Source: Cotesia glomerata (taxonomy: Eukaryota; Arthropoda; Insecta; Hymenoptera; Braconidae). Taken from it: a DNA stretch of 64,000 bases. Under the pieces are notes generated by a model, which was not told where the DNA came from, did not search any database, and saw only the letters and a program-made list of their open reading frames with translations. How positions within the stretch are numbered: the first letter of the stretch is position 1; each line of letters starts with the position of its first letter. Positions 41,023-51,947 of this stretch are shown piece after piece. A program made the translations under genes and the position numbers. The stretch lies in contig NC_058161.1 of assembly GCF_020080835.1 (NCBI RefSeq), positions 11,535,297 through 11,599,296 on the forward strand, read 5' to 3'.

Positions 41023-44000
41023 TTATCCCATAGGTTGAAGTTTCAAACTATTTCTTGGACTTTCTCCAATATCAAATCCGATATTTACATGTCCAGCATC
41101 ACCAAAAACATCTTTTACTGAAATTTGACTACTACGAGTAGGTCGAGGTTGTATCCCTAGTGGGTTTCCAACACCGCCATAAATATTGTTTGCTCCCAAA
41201 GTTTGCATTTGAGACTTCTTTCTAAGAGCCATAATACTATTCCGTCGTCCCTCGAAAGCCTTAAACGCCTTCGTTGACTGACGAGTGGTCATATTCCGGG
41301 GCAGTTCTGCAAAAAATAAAATTATAAGTTATTCTCAGCATCTTAACATTCGAAAGAGTGTCATTTAATTCAGTTTTAATCAATAAATTTATACAAGTAT
41401 GAATCCATCCTGATACTTTTGAAAATCCCCTATTATTTTTTGATTACATTAAATTTTTTGGTGATTTCTGATTTATCATCAAATAAAATTTTTTTTAAAG
41501 GTGTATTCAGATATAAAAAATTAACTCCTGTATTAAATAATTAAATTATTAGTTTAATATTTACCGTTCTCTTCAACCATACTGAAAAAGCGTTGCCGGA
41601 ATGCAACATCCAAGGTATTTATTGCTTGTGTTTTTCGTCTACTTTTTTCAAGATTCCTAATAGTCTTCCTTCGACCAGGTCCACTCCCACTTCCTTCATC
41701 ATAATCTCCTTCCATTCCGTCCAGCCGTTGCAAATCTCTCACAATTTCCACAGCATGTTTCGATAGCAATGCTTCTTCTGAGAGATCTTTTGTCTATGAA
41801 ATATAAACTTTATCTTAGAATAATGTTAAAAAATAATTTATTTTGTTTTTTTTATGTAAAAATTTATTACCTTTTTACAACAATACCAACTTAACGGTGT
41901 ACTGGCTAAAATATGTGCAAGTGTTCCGAATCGATGAAATAGCATTGCACTGAATTGTATAATTAAAATGAGAGCAAAGAAGAAAACAAAGACTAAACCA
42001 ATAGGTTCCAGTTGTAAATATTCTTTTGAGATGTGAACCTAAAATAATTATTTTCTTTTTAATTCGGATTTAAGATTATTATTTGATTTAACGAACACAG
42101 TCATGAATACACCAGGTTATCAACATCACTTTTAGAATATAGTTTTACTACTAAACAAAAAAAAAAAAAAAAAAAAAAGAATATAGTGTTGAAATATTTT
42201 TTTAGTTATTTAAAAAATTAACATCTTTTACGTATGAAAATTATCATGAAGATAGTAAAGAAATTATTTTTATCATAACAGTTAATATTCTAAACAGAAA
42301 ATCTAAAAGAAGAAACTTTATACTTTGAAATGATTTTTTATCATCTTCATACAACGACTTTTCACAAGTTTACTACCTTTCGAAATTGTATGTAACTAAA
42401 AAAATTTTTCACTCTTGTTGTTTCTTTAATTTTTTGTAAAGTGTAAATTTTATTTACATTTGTAAAAGCATTCATCACAAGATTACTTAAACTGTGAATA
42501 TAAAATATGTGCTTTGTTTGATCACCGCAATACCGTATCCGTTATTTTACTTAATTAAATTATTATCATATTAGACACAGAATCACAGAAACCTCCCCAT
42601 AAGACTTTATCACTGTTTTTTCCCGTTCCAAATAATATATAAGTATGTAGGTTTTTGCTGCAACTATGTATGAGATTAGTAATATTTTTTTCAATTACCT
42701 CGCCGTTCAATAACTATTTTATTTATATATTGATAAAATTTGTGTTTTTTTAGTATTTTTCCCCAGAAAAATTTTAATGAAGTTTAAAAAAAAATGCATT
42801 GCAAATTTTTATTAATAAAAGAAAGTTAATAATGTTTTCCATTATATTTATAAACTGTGCAAATTTGTGATTCCTAACGTTAGTTATTTGAAAATTATAT
42901 GTAAGTCTGTGAATTTAAAAAATAGCACAAGTAACCCAAGAATAATTAACAAAAAATTGTGCATAAGAGGCCGGGTTGCCGGTACCTCCGACGTTTCTTC
43001 TACGAAGGTGATGTTTGTCTTGATCCCCAAGGGCCACACAACGTGTAGCTGATCTTTGTTTAATTGAAGTAAAAATACGATCAATACAAATAACGCATTG
43101 AACATTAAAAATGCAAAGACACTCTTGTTTCGTAGTTCAATTAAATCCGCGGCGATCCGTGCCTGTGATTCCAGAAATAAGAAACAAAAACTACAAATTA
43201 GTTAAATAATAGAAAAGCCCCGCTAAAGTCATCGTACTTGGTAGTTGTTGGATATCCAAAACGTATATATTCTATTGAATATTTTTTTTTCATAGCAAGA
43301 AAGAAAAATAACGTTAAACAAAGTACGTGACAGAGGCGGAGCGGTGTTTACCTCTTGAGTGAAATCATCATAAGTAATATTAGTCTTGATACCAAATGGC
43401 CACTTGACATGTAGTAAATCTTTGTTTAACTGGAGTAGAAAAACGATGAGGACAAAAAGTGCATTCATCATGAAAAATGCAAATACACTCTGGTCTCGTA
43501 GATCTTTTAAGTCTTTAGCTATTCTTGCCTGATATCATTAATAATTATAAAAAAAAAAGATCGTTACAAATTTTTTTGTAAAATTTGAATAATCCCAAAC
43601 ATTAACGAAATGACTGACAGATAATATAATCTATAAGATAAAAAACCAAATTAAATATTGTTTCTATAGTATTTTACCTTCTCAGCTTTATCTTCATCAA
43701 TAGGATAAAGATATTTCTCTAGTAAGTCTTTCCAAAATTGTTCTTCCTGCATAGACAAAACGTCAATTTCTCCCTTCTTTAGGCCTTCATCATGAAGCCA
43801 ATAAGGCTGAGAATGGAAATTAACATCCCGAGCTATATCATGAGGTTGACTAGTTTCGGTTTCAGTGTCACTGACTGAATCATTCTGATCTTTACGAGAT
43901 TCTTCTTCTATTGGCCCAAGGTGATCTGGTGCTCTAGAGCTAGCTGAAGAAGCTCGTCTTCGAGCTAGTACATGACCCTGAGGATCTACAGCTCTGAAAT

Positions 44001-47000
44001 TTATGACAAAGTATAAATCAAAACTGTCCGAAAATGAGTTGAAGTACATCAAGTATACCTTTCAATTATTTCTAGACGTTTGCCTAAATGCTCCAGAGAA
44101 TCAGCAATTGCAATCAGTTGTTGTTTTTCATCAGAAGGTTTTCCATGCGTGCAGAGTAAACATTTGAATAGACCAGCAAAAGAAATCTCTATCGATCCTT
44201 GTTCATCATCATTAGAACCAGCACCATTTTGTAGAAATCCGAGTAAAGAATTTTGTTTTACTTTCCGTTTAGCTTCTTCAGCTTCTTTTTTCTCTTGATC
44301 AAGCTCCTACACAATTTATAAGAATACAATAAAAATGTAAAGACAAAATTTTTTTATAATTAAACAGCTTGGAACTCAGCAAGTAAAAGAAACAATAAAA
44401 ATCATGCTTTAGTATTTTCTGAGTTTAAAACACCAACTTTAGTTGAAATGAAATTTTTTAGTCATTTATCTACTTTTTTAATTCTAACTTCTTAACCTAC
44501 AGAAATTAATTTAAATATATAATTTAAATATATTTAATTATAGGGCAGTTTATTCTGAACAAACCGTTTAACATTTTTACTTTTTCTTGAAGTAAATTTG
44601 AAAAATGCAATTTAAAAAAAAAACTTCTCGATAAGTCAATTTTTTAAACAGTTGTGACTATTTGACAATAAAAAAAAACTATTTTTTTTAATTCACTACT
44701 TTTTATTAATTCGGTATGAAAATTTTTTTAATTCCTGAGAAATATACTTAGTGAGGTAAAAAATTTTCAGTGACATCAAAATGGCGAATCAACTAGTTAC
44801 TTTTACTATTTTTATTTTAAGAAATATACAAACCTTTTTGGTTTTCTTAACTTGAACTTCTCTAGTACCCCACGAGACAACGTTTAAATTGATAATAGAG
44901 TATAAAATCAGTAACAAATACATGGAAGGAATGGATAATAAATAAATGATACCAGGAACAATACACCAAAATTCTTGTGGGTGAAGACAAGCGGCTATAA
45001 GAAATGAACTTGTTAGTGATATTAAAAATATTGCAGAGGGTGAGCCTATCCCATCTTCTCCGAGCTGAAGAGCTGTACCAACAATTACGGCCATCATTAT
45101 CATAGCATATGCAGTAGATAATATTTGGGCACACAGTAACTAAAAGATAAAAAAAAATATAGTATTTAGATATGATTAACTATTATAATTTTAAAGTTAT
45201 TAAATACGTGAAAAAATCTTACTTGAATATCAGCTTTACACGTGAAACAAATTACCATAAATAAAAGAATAGGAATTATGTTATAATAAAAGCTTGTCCA
45301 GTTGTCAATTTTGAAAGCTGCCACGAAAGCTCCCACTAACATCAGAAATATTGTTCCTGGTCCAAGTATGGTGCCACCTAAATTATAAACGATTTTATCA
45401 GTTCTTAACAATAAAATTGATAATCAATAGAAAATTTTCATCATACCCATAAGCAAAATCTGATAAGATATATATGGTAGAGAAATATTGTCATTAATTT
45501 TGATTGTTCGTTTTGCATCCATAAGCAAATCCATAATATTAGCAATAGTTGATGGAACCCAACGACGACGCTGATTATAAAACTCATTGAAACCTTCAGG
45601 AGCGTGAGTATAGGCATCACTGGCAGCCGAATATTCTACTCTATATCCTCTTTGAAGCAAAAGAGTACAAAGCCATCGATCTTCACCTTGATCATATTGC
45701 ACATAATGTCTAGCATCTTCTGATTTTGTAGTATATTTCTTCATAACATTATCATCCATAAGGGCTTTTCCTCGAAAAAGTGAAAAACAACCAGGACTAC
45801 AGAGAACGCAGCCTATCATGTGTTCAGTAGCTTTTTGTAACCAATGACCAATTGCGTACTCAAACATTTGATACCAAACCATAGGACCTGAACCTACCGG
45901 ATGGATTCGACCGCAAGCAGCACCAAGGTTTTTATTCTTTTTCATCAAATCAACTAAAAGCTTAACAGCAGCCGGTTGAAAGTCAATGTCGCCATCAAGA
46001 GTTAGAAGATATGTATTTTCTGCTATCATCTCCTTACGATCAACACTGATAGGAAGTTCCATTAATCGATGACCAAGCAAGTAATACATGTACATTACTT
46101 GGCTCCATCGTTTTCTGTGCCGAATTTTATTTTTATCTTTTAAATGTGCTATCATTTTAGTTTTTCCTGGTAATGTCCATACAAGTCTACCACCATAGGG
46201 AGTTGGATATTTTTTAGGAGCTCTCACATGCATTCGAGTCTGATGTACATCAGAAGCAGCTTCATCTAATGTTCCTACTAAGAGTTTGACAAATCGGTTT
46301 ACTTGAGTTTCATTTTCGTCATGATCTGCAAGTTCAAAAGCATCATCAAAGAAGATATGAGTTTCGAATTCGTAATAATCTGGGTCAACAACTTTTAAAT
46401 ATTTTTGAGCAACACGGCGAGCACATTGATCTTCATCTAAACGCAAGATACTTTTCAAAAATTCTATCATTTCTTCTTTATTTTCATGCCACATAGTAGC
46501 ACATGCATAAATTCTAGTAACATGATCACTACTTTTTACTGCCGATGGAGGAGTCGTTGAACCATCAGTTTGTTCATAAATTGTCTCATAATCACCGTCA
46601 CCCTTTTCTCTCTCTATTTCGGCTAGGTCTTCTACTTTAACTTCTGGCTGATCATCTCTTTTTCGATTTAATCCTAATGATTGATCAATTAACAACGAAT
46701 CATACATAGGAACAACAAATAGTTTTTCTGTTGCCGCAAGTCTTTCACATTTTGGTGTCCAAATGTGAAGAGTAATCCAAGTTTGCGAAAGTAACCAAAG
46801 AAGCCATACCCAGGCATATTGTTTAGATATAAAATCATTAAGAAAATACAGTGGAGGTGATTCATAGAAAAGGTAATCAGGAATTGTGCCATGAAAGAAA
46901 CAAGGATCGCCATTGCGTAAGCCACACGCAGTAATTAAAAGTGAAATAAGAACAGGGATAGTTAGATTCACAGGAAACGCATAACTGAATGGTTGTATTA

Positions 47001-48939
47001 AAATTTTGCATCCAAATTTACCTGAAAAAAATATTGACCTGTAATAGTGTGTACCAAAAAAATAGCATCTTTGATTTAACAACGTTTCTAATAAATATAA
47101 TTGTAGAGGTTCACTGCAAACTTAATAAAATAATCGAAATCTTGCTAAATCAATTAACTAGTGTTTTTGGCATTATTTTTCGTAATTTCATATTTAAATG
47201 AAAGTACTACATTGTTTTGGTAAATACTTACCTACAATATATGTGAAATACGATCCAACTATTTGAATTAATAAAACATAAACAATAGAGTTTAAGTCAG
47301 AATTAATGGTTTCAGTATCTCCAGTAGGTAGTATTTCTGAAAGATCAGGCATAGCCCCTACAACAGATTGGCGCACTCCGGTAACAGTAATTTTTTGCTC
47401 TCTAAACGCGGATCCAAACATTGTGAAAAAGTGTCCGATATTTTGGCCTTTTAAATGAAAAATAACCAGTGAACTGATGAAAAAGGCTATTATTTTCCAG
47501 ACTGAGATAAATAAATACGTAAAATATCTTGTCAATCTCAATTCTTTTTTTACTTGACCCAATGTACGAATGAAGCCTGAGAAAAGGTTATTATTATTAT
47601 TTGTTTTTGATCGCTGTGTAATCAACTATATGCTCAAAAAAATTCTTTTGTTAATCTTACCAATGGAACTTTGCATCGATACGTAGTTTTCCCACCAACC
47701 ACAGGATACAAAAATCAATGTGGGTGGAATCAGCCAGAGACTCTGCTTGGAACTATCCAGTAATGGCCAAACAATAAATCCACTTACTTGGGCCACTAAT
47801 GCCATCAAATCTACAAAAATGAGTATACATTTTCGTGACTCATCTTTACTACTACTTCTTGAGAGTAATCCAAGTAATCCTGGTACAAAGCAAACACAAT
47901 TGGTAATCATTGCAGCCTTTATTGCATCTAATTCTGGTAAAACAGCAAAAAACATCGATGCCAGTCCAACAACACGAAACGTTTCCATGATAAACACTAA
48001 CAAGAAATGTGAGGATATTGGTTTTTTCCATGATTTAAATATGCACATTCGACAACTTCGAAAAAAGGTTCCGAATTCAGGAGCAGCATAGGCAAAGATT
48101 ATACACCAAGCCCATGCTATCCTTTGTTCTTCTGGTAAAGTAACGATGAATTGCTTATCCCGTCCTAATTCTTTGTTACAATAAACTATTACACGATCAG
48201 ATTTGAGTTGTGAAGTCATAAAAATGATAGCTCCTTTAGAAATAACTCCACTGACAAGAACTATTATAAAAACTAGAAGATACACAATTACTTTTATTAT
48301 TTGGATCGTCGCATCAAGACACTTTTGGTTCGCCATGGAGCCTGAGTCAATTTTCGGTGGAGGGTTTCTAAAGACATCCCATGCTTTTGTTTCAACAATT
48401 GTTCGCTGGCTATAAGAAAAAATATTCAAATATATTATACAATATATTATAATTTAGTATTTTAAATAGTGTGAGACAATTTAAAATTTGTTTTTTTAAT
48501 CAAAGGATATGAATAATATTATATTTCTTACCTAGGGCAGGAAAATAAGAAATGTCTCAGATTACATGTAATTACATGTTGACCGAGGCAAAGCCGAGGT
48601 CGACAAACATGTGATCTGAGGCTTTCTTATTTCCTGCCCGTGGTGAGAATACTATTTTTCTCCTCGACGGAGGCGGAAAGCGGCATTTTCATTTAGCGCA
48701 GCGGGCGGAAAATTGACGCTTTCCGCCCGGAGGGAAGAAAAATGATTTTAAATCCATATCAATCCGAAATTATCTTAAACAGCTACATACTCAATGAATC
48801 TACAAGTGATATGAAATAATTCTTTATCAATAGCTTACCTCTCTCCATACTCATGTGTCAAAGGTGTCGTATCATCATCAGAAAAATCATCAGGGTCGTT
48901 CGCACCCATCATACTATTCTGTTGATGGTTTTTCGGCAT
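41023..48939 (-). CDS. kkv: Chitin synthase 1 (epidermal/tracheal type)
   Basis: Coding exons on the minus strand: 48,939-48,839, 48,409-47,661, 47,576-47,232, 47,021-45,447, 45,377-45,223, 45,139-44,834, 44,306-44,059, 43,993-43,678, one of two alternatives (43,528-43,352 or 43,162-42,986), 42,038-41,871, 41,793-41,565 and 41,306-41,023. All joins keep frame and give 1,550 residues. The product polymerises UDP-GlcNAc into chitin at the apical plasma membrane for cuticle and trachea. Family motifs present: CATMWHE (~573), LDGDIDF (~741), EDR (~846), QRRRW (~886) and SWGTRE (~1,064). Membrane segments flank the catalytic domain, and a coiled coil follows SWGTRE (exon 7), the mark of CHS1 against gut CHS2. 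A poly(A) signal lies near 40,880. The first exon's ATG is the only one in frame with an acidic N-terminus typical of the family. Confidence 0.97.
42986..43162 (-). other. kkv: kkv alternative exon b (59 codons)
   Basis: Same length and phase as exon a, with acceptor TCACAG and donor GTACCG. It encodes ARIAADLIELRNKSVFAFL, the same NALFVLIVFLLQLN membrane core, and a divergent tail GIKTNITFVEETSE. Differences fall mainly in the cytosolic lead-in and the extracellular tail. Its GC content is higher than exon a. In other insects the two forms differ by tissue (epidermis against trachea); which is which here cannot be read from sequence. Confidence 0.93.
43352..43528 (-). other. kkv: kkv alternative exon a (59 codons)
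   Basis: Phase 0 at both ends with acceptor TATCAG and donor GTAAAC. It encodes ARIAKDLKDLRDQSVFAFF, a membrane segment (NALFVLIVFLLQLN), and a tail GIKTNITYDDFTQE with an N-glycosylation sequon. It matches exon b in length, phase and position, so inclusion of both would duplicate one membrane pass; mutually exclusive use is known for insect CHS1. Confidence 0.93.
48535..48744. repeat. Two consecutive GC-rich hairpins in kkv intron 1
   Basis: Hairpin 1: GGGCAGGAAAATAAGAAATG (48,535) mirrors TTTCTTATTTCCTGCCC (ending 48,639), with CAGATTACATG/CATGTGATCTG inside. Hairpin 2: ATTTTTCTCCTCGACGGAGG...GGAAAGCG (48,653-48,682) mirrors CGCTTTCCGCCCGGAGGGAA...AAAAAT (48,716-48,744). Much richer in GC than the rest of the intron. 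Probably a small foldback or MITE-like element. Confidence 0.7.
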
Positions 48940-49290
48940 TGTTGAAATTGTTTATCTAAAAAATTATGAAAGATTATAAATCAATTTATTTAATTCGGCT
49001 CTGATCCCTTATGAATAGAAAAAGAAATTTGAAAAGATCACCTCCCTACAGAATGTATATCTGTATAAAATTATAATCAAATCTTTTTGCATGTTTCAAA
49101 TCGTTTTAAATCAGTTCAAACTCTTTTTTCTAATCAGAGATAATTGTGATCGAAAAATTTTTAAAACATTTTTTAAAAAATTCTACATATGTCCGTATTA
49201 ATTGTACTTACAAGTTTAAACTATCAATAGTATTCTATATTATAAACATTTCGATATTTTCGTTATTAGTCTCCCGTTAAATTTAAATAA
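48940..49290 (-). promoter_or_regulatory. 5' flank / 5' UTR of kkv, no element certain
   Basis: Immediately upstream of the kkv ATG. No TATA box or initiator can be named with confidence in this AT-rich text, and a further non-coding 5' exon is possible. The interval ends at a foldback repeat starting near 49,291. Confidence 0.3.
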
Positions 49291-49982
49291 AAAAATTAGG
49301 AAAACGGTTGACCCTGAAGGCCATCCCTGCAACTTCCCGCTAATTCCATACGTAGGCGCTTAAAATTGCACCTATGACGTTTTTGAGCTCTTCGAGCTCA
49401 AAAATACAATTTCTGTTCTTTTGAGCTCTCCGAGCTCAAAAAGATAACTTTTCTATGCTTTTGAACTGTTTGAGCTCAAAAGTCTGAGAGATTTGATAAA
49501 ACACTATTTTTTGAATTTTCAAACCGCAATAACTTTTGAATGAATGAAACGATTTTCACGCGGTTGGCGGCATTCGACGCAGTTCTTTAAGCCTCATCAA
49601 GAATCTTTAAGTTTTAACTGATCGAACTAGGAATTTCGGAGTAATTCCGAAAAAACACTTTTTTTGGTTTTCTTTCGTTCACGATATCTCTCGAACGAAT
49701 CAGTCGATTTTGACCGGATAGGCGGCAATCGACGTGGTTTTTCAAGGTTTAAAAGCTGATTAGTTTTTGGAGTTGATCCATCAAGCCGTTTAAAAGTTAT
49801 TCCAAAAAAACCACATTTGAAAAAAAATTGTTTTTCAGTTTTTTGAAGATTTCTCAAAATCTATCGATTTGAATCGGTCCAAATAGTTTTCGAAATCTAA
49901 GTTTGGTCATGTTTGCCTTTCCAATGGCACCAACTACGATGAAATCGGTCAAGCCGTTCAAAAGTTATAAGCAGTTCACATA

Positions 49983-49987
<5 letters not shown>

Positions 49988-50051
<64 letters not shown>
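49988..50051. repeat. (AC)n microsatellite at LINE 5' junction
   Basis: About 64 bp of pure AC, immediately before the LINE 5' end CTCGGGGCAGAAGAG. Confidence 0.97.
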
Positions 50052-50053
<2 letters not shown>

Positions 50054-50593
50054 GGGGCAGAAGAGATACTGCTACCGGGCGCGTCTCCCCGAGCGGATGG
50101 GAGAACGCTCGCTGTCCTTGGATGACACTTAATCTCTTAGTTGATGAGGTACAGCGGGTAGGAGCCAAGCAAAATAACCAAACAAAATACGCTCCCGTGG
50201 ACAAAACTCCCCTTTAATGGGTTGGTCGCACTAACTGACCTAACAAGACGATCGTTCCCTGCTGTGACCCACTGGGAGTGACCGGAACCTCGTGTCGTAG
50301 TTTCCGACGATGCAGGCCACGGCTGATGTGAGCTTGCTCTGCCGAGGTGTAAGTTGCAGCAGTGGATCAGGAGCCAGCCACTTCGGGCCTTGATCAGGAA
50401 GTACGCAGTGAGTGTTAGAGATCGGAATCTTCACCGCTCCGAGCGAGTCTAGTCCGTCCGTGTATTCCGGGGCTGGCTAAGTGTCGGCTAGGCCTCAGGG
50501 AACTGGGGTAGGAGTACTATCTCCGAGGGTACACCCGTTCCTAGTTATGACAACCCGCTCCACTCCGTACGATGCGCTGGTGAATTTAAAAGT

Positions 50594-51947
50594 ATGAGTA
50601 AAATTCAGGAAAACAACAATAGTGAAAACGGGCCTCATGCCCAACAAGCAGCGATTGAAGCAAGCGCTGAAATGAAGCGGTCGCAAGCGTTTGAACGCCT
50701 TGAAAAGCTGACCAGTGAGCTAAATGACTTCATCCAATCTAAGGTCAATATCCACAAGGAGATTAAGACCAAGACGACCAGCGTAGCCAATGCCCTCCAG
50801 AGATTCAAGAAACTTGATGAAGAATGGTGTTTAACAGTACGACGCACTTCTCGCACTACACCGGAGAGAAGCATTCAAGCAACTATCGTGAATGAAGAAG
50901 CAATGGACACTGGAGCCGAAGGTGACGGTGAATCAGTCGCGGAAGACAGAATCAGAACTAGCAGCAAGTCAACTAAGAGAAAAGATCGATCTTCTCCCGA
51001 CCCAACGATCTGCCAAGTTGTGAAGAAAAAGGACCTGAAACCAAGCCCTCCGAAAACACGGCAGTGCAGAACGCCGGAAAAAAAGAGGTGACTGAATGGC
51101 AGAAGGTCCAATCCAAGAAGGAGAAGAAGGAGCAAGCGAGAGAGCGGTTACCAAAACAACCGGTGAACAAATCTCGGCCGGAGCCTAAGCGGGAAAAACC
51201 GCGAAAATTCACCAAACCAGATGCCTTAATTATTCGACCCGTTGAGAAGGCAAAATATGCCGAGATACTGCGTCGGATTAAAAAGATGTCCCACCAGATC
51301 AGACCCGTGACGTCGTTGACAAGGTTCAAAAGACGAATGATGGGAATATGCTCATTACGCTTTCCAGAAAGACCGCAGACAAAGGACAAGCTTTGCTGAA
51401 GACCATCAAGAGCATCCTTAAAGAAGAAGCGCAAGTCATCTGTAAAGGCCCAGAGGAACAGCTTGAAATCCGGGACATTGACGACGAAACAACTAAAGAC
51501 GATGTCCGGAAGGCCTTACAAGAGGCAGCTGGAAATGACTACGAAATACCTGAAGATGTCATTAAAATTCGTCCGGCCTACAGAGGTACTCAAACTGCTT
51601 CGGTACGATTGCCAGCAGCAATAGTGCAGAAGATACTTGGAAAGACAGGCAAAATAAGGATTGGCTGGGTAAATTGCCGTGTCAGAGCAATTAAGACACC
51701 ACTACGATGCTATAAGTGCTGGCACTTTGGGCACACTACTGCCCAATGTAAAAGCGAAGTCGACCGATCTGGGCTTTGCATCAAATGTGGGCAAACAGGT
51801 CATCAAGCTGCTCAATGCCAAAATAAAGTGAAATGTGCGTTATGTGCGGAAAAACCTGGCTCTCAGGACACTGCTCACCGGTCTGGTTCTGGCCGATGTC
51901 CAGTCTTCCAAGAAGCACTCCAGAAGCTGACAAATAAACGAACATGA
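50594..51947 (+). pseudogene. R1-like LINE ORF1 (Gag-like, three zinc knuckles), two frameshifts
   Basis: Starts at ATG 50,594 (MSKIQENNNSENGPHAQQAA), a start also kept in the minus-strand fragment at 16,158-16,375. The N-terminal half is charged with a coiled-coil-like stretch, followed by a basic, Lys-rich segment. The C-terminal part has knuckles CYKCWHFGHTTAQC and CIKCGQTGHQAAQC, then CALC...H...C. The frame shifts once between 51,064 and 51,091 and again near 51,350-51,395. Expected role: an RNA-binding protein forming the LINE particle. The stop overlaps the ORF2 start, as is common in the clade. Confidence 0.85.

Noticed and set aside
49903..50217. Frame through the AC run as a gene
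   Set aside because: It encodes a Thr-His repeat from the microsatellite and crosses from foldback arm into LINE 5' UTR.
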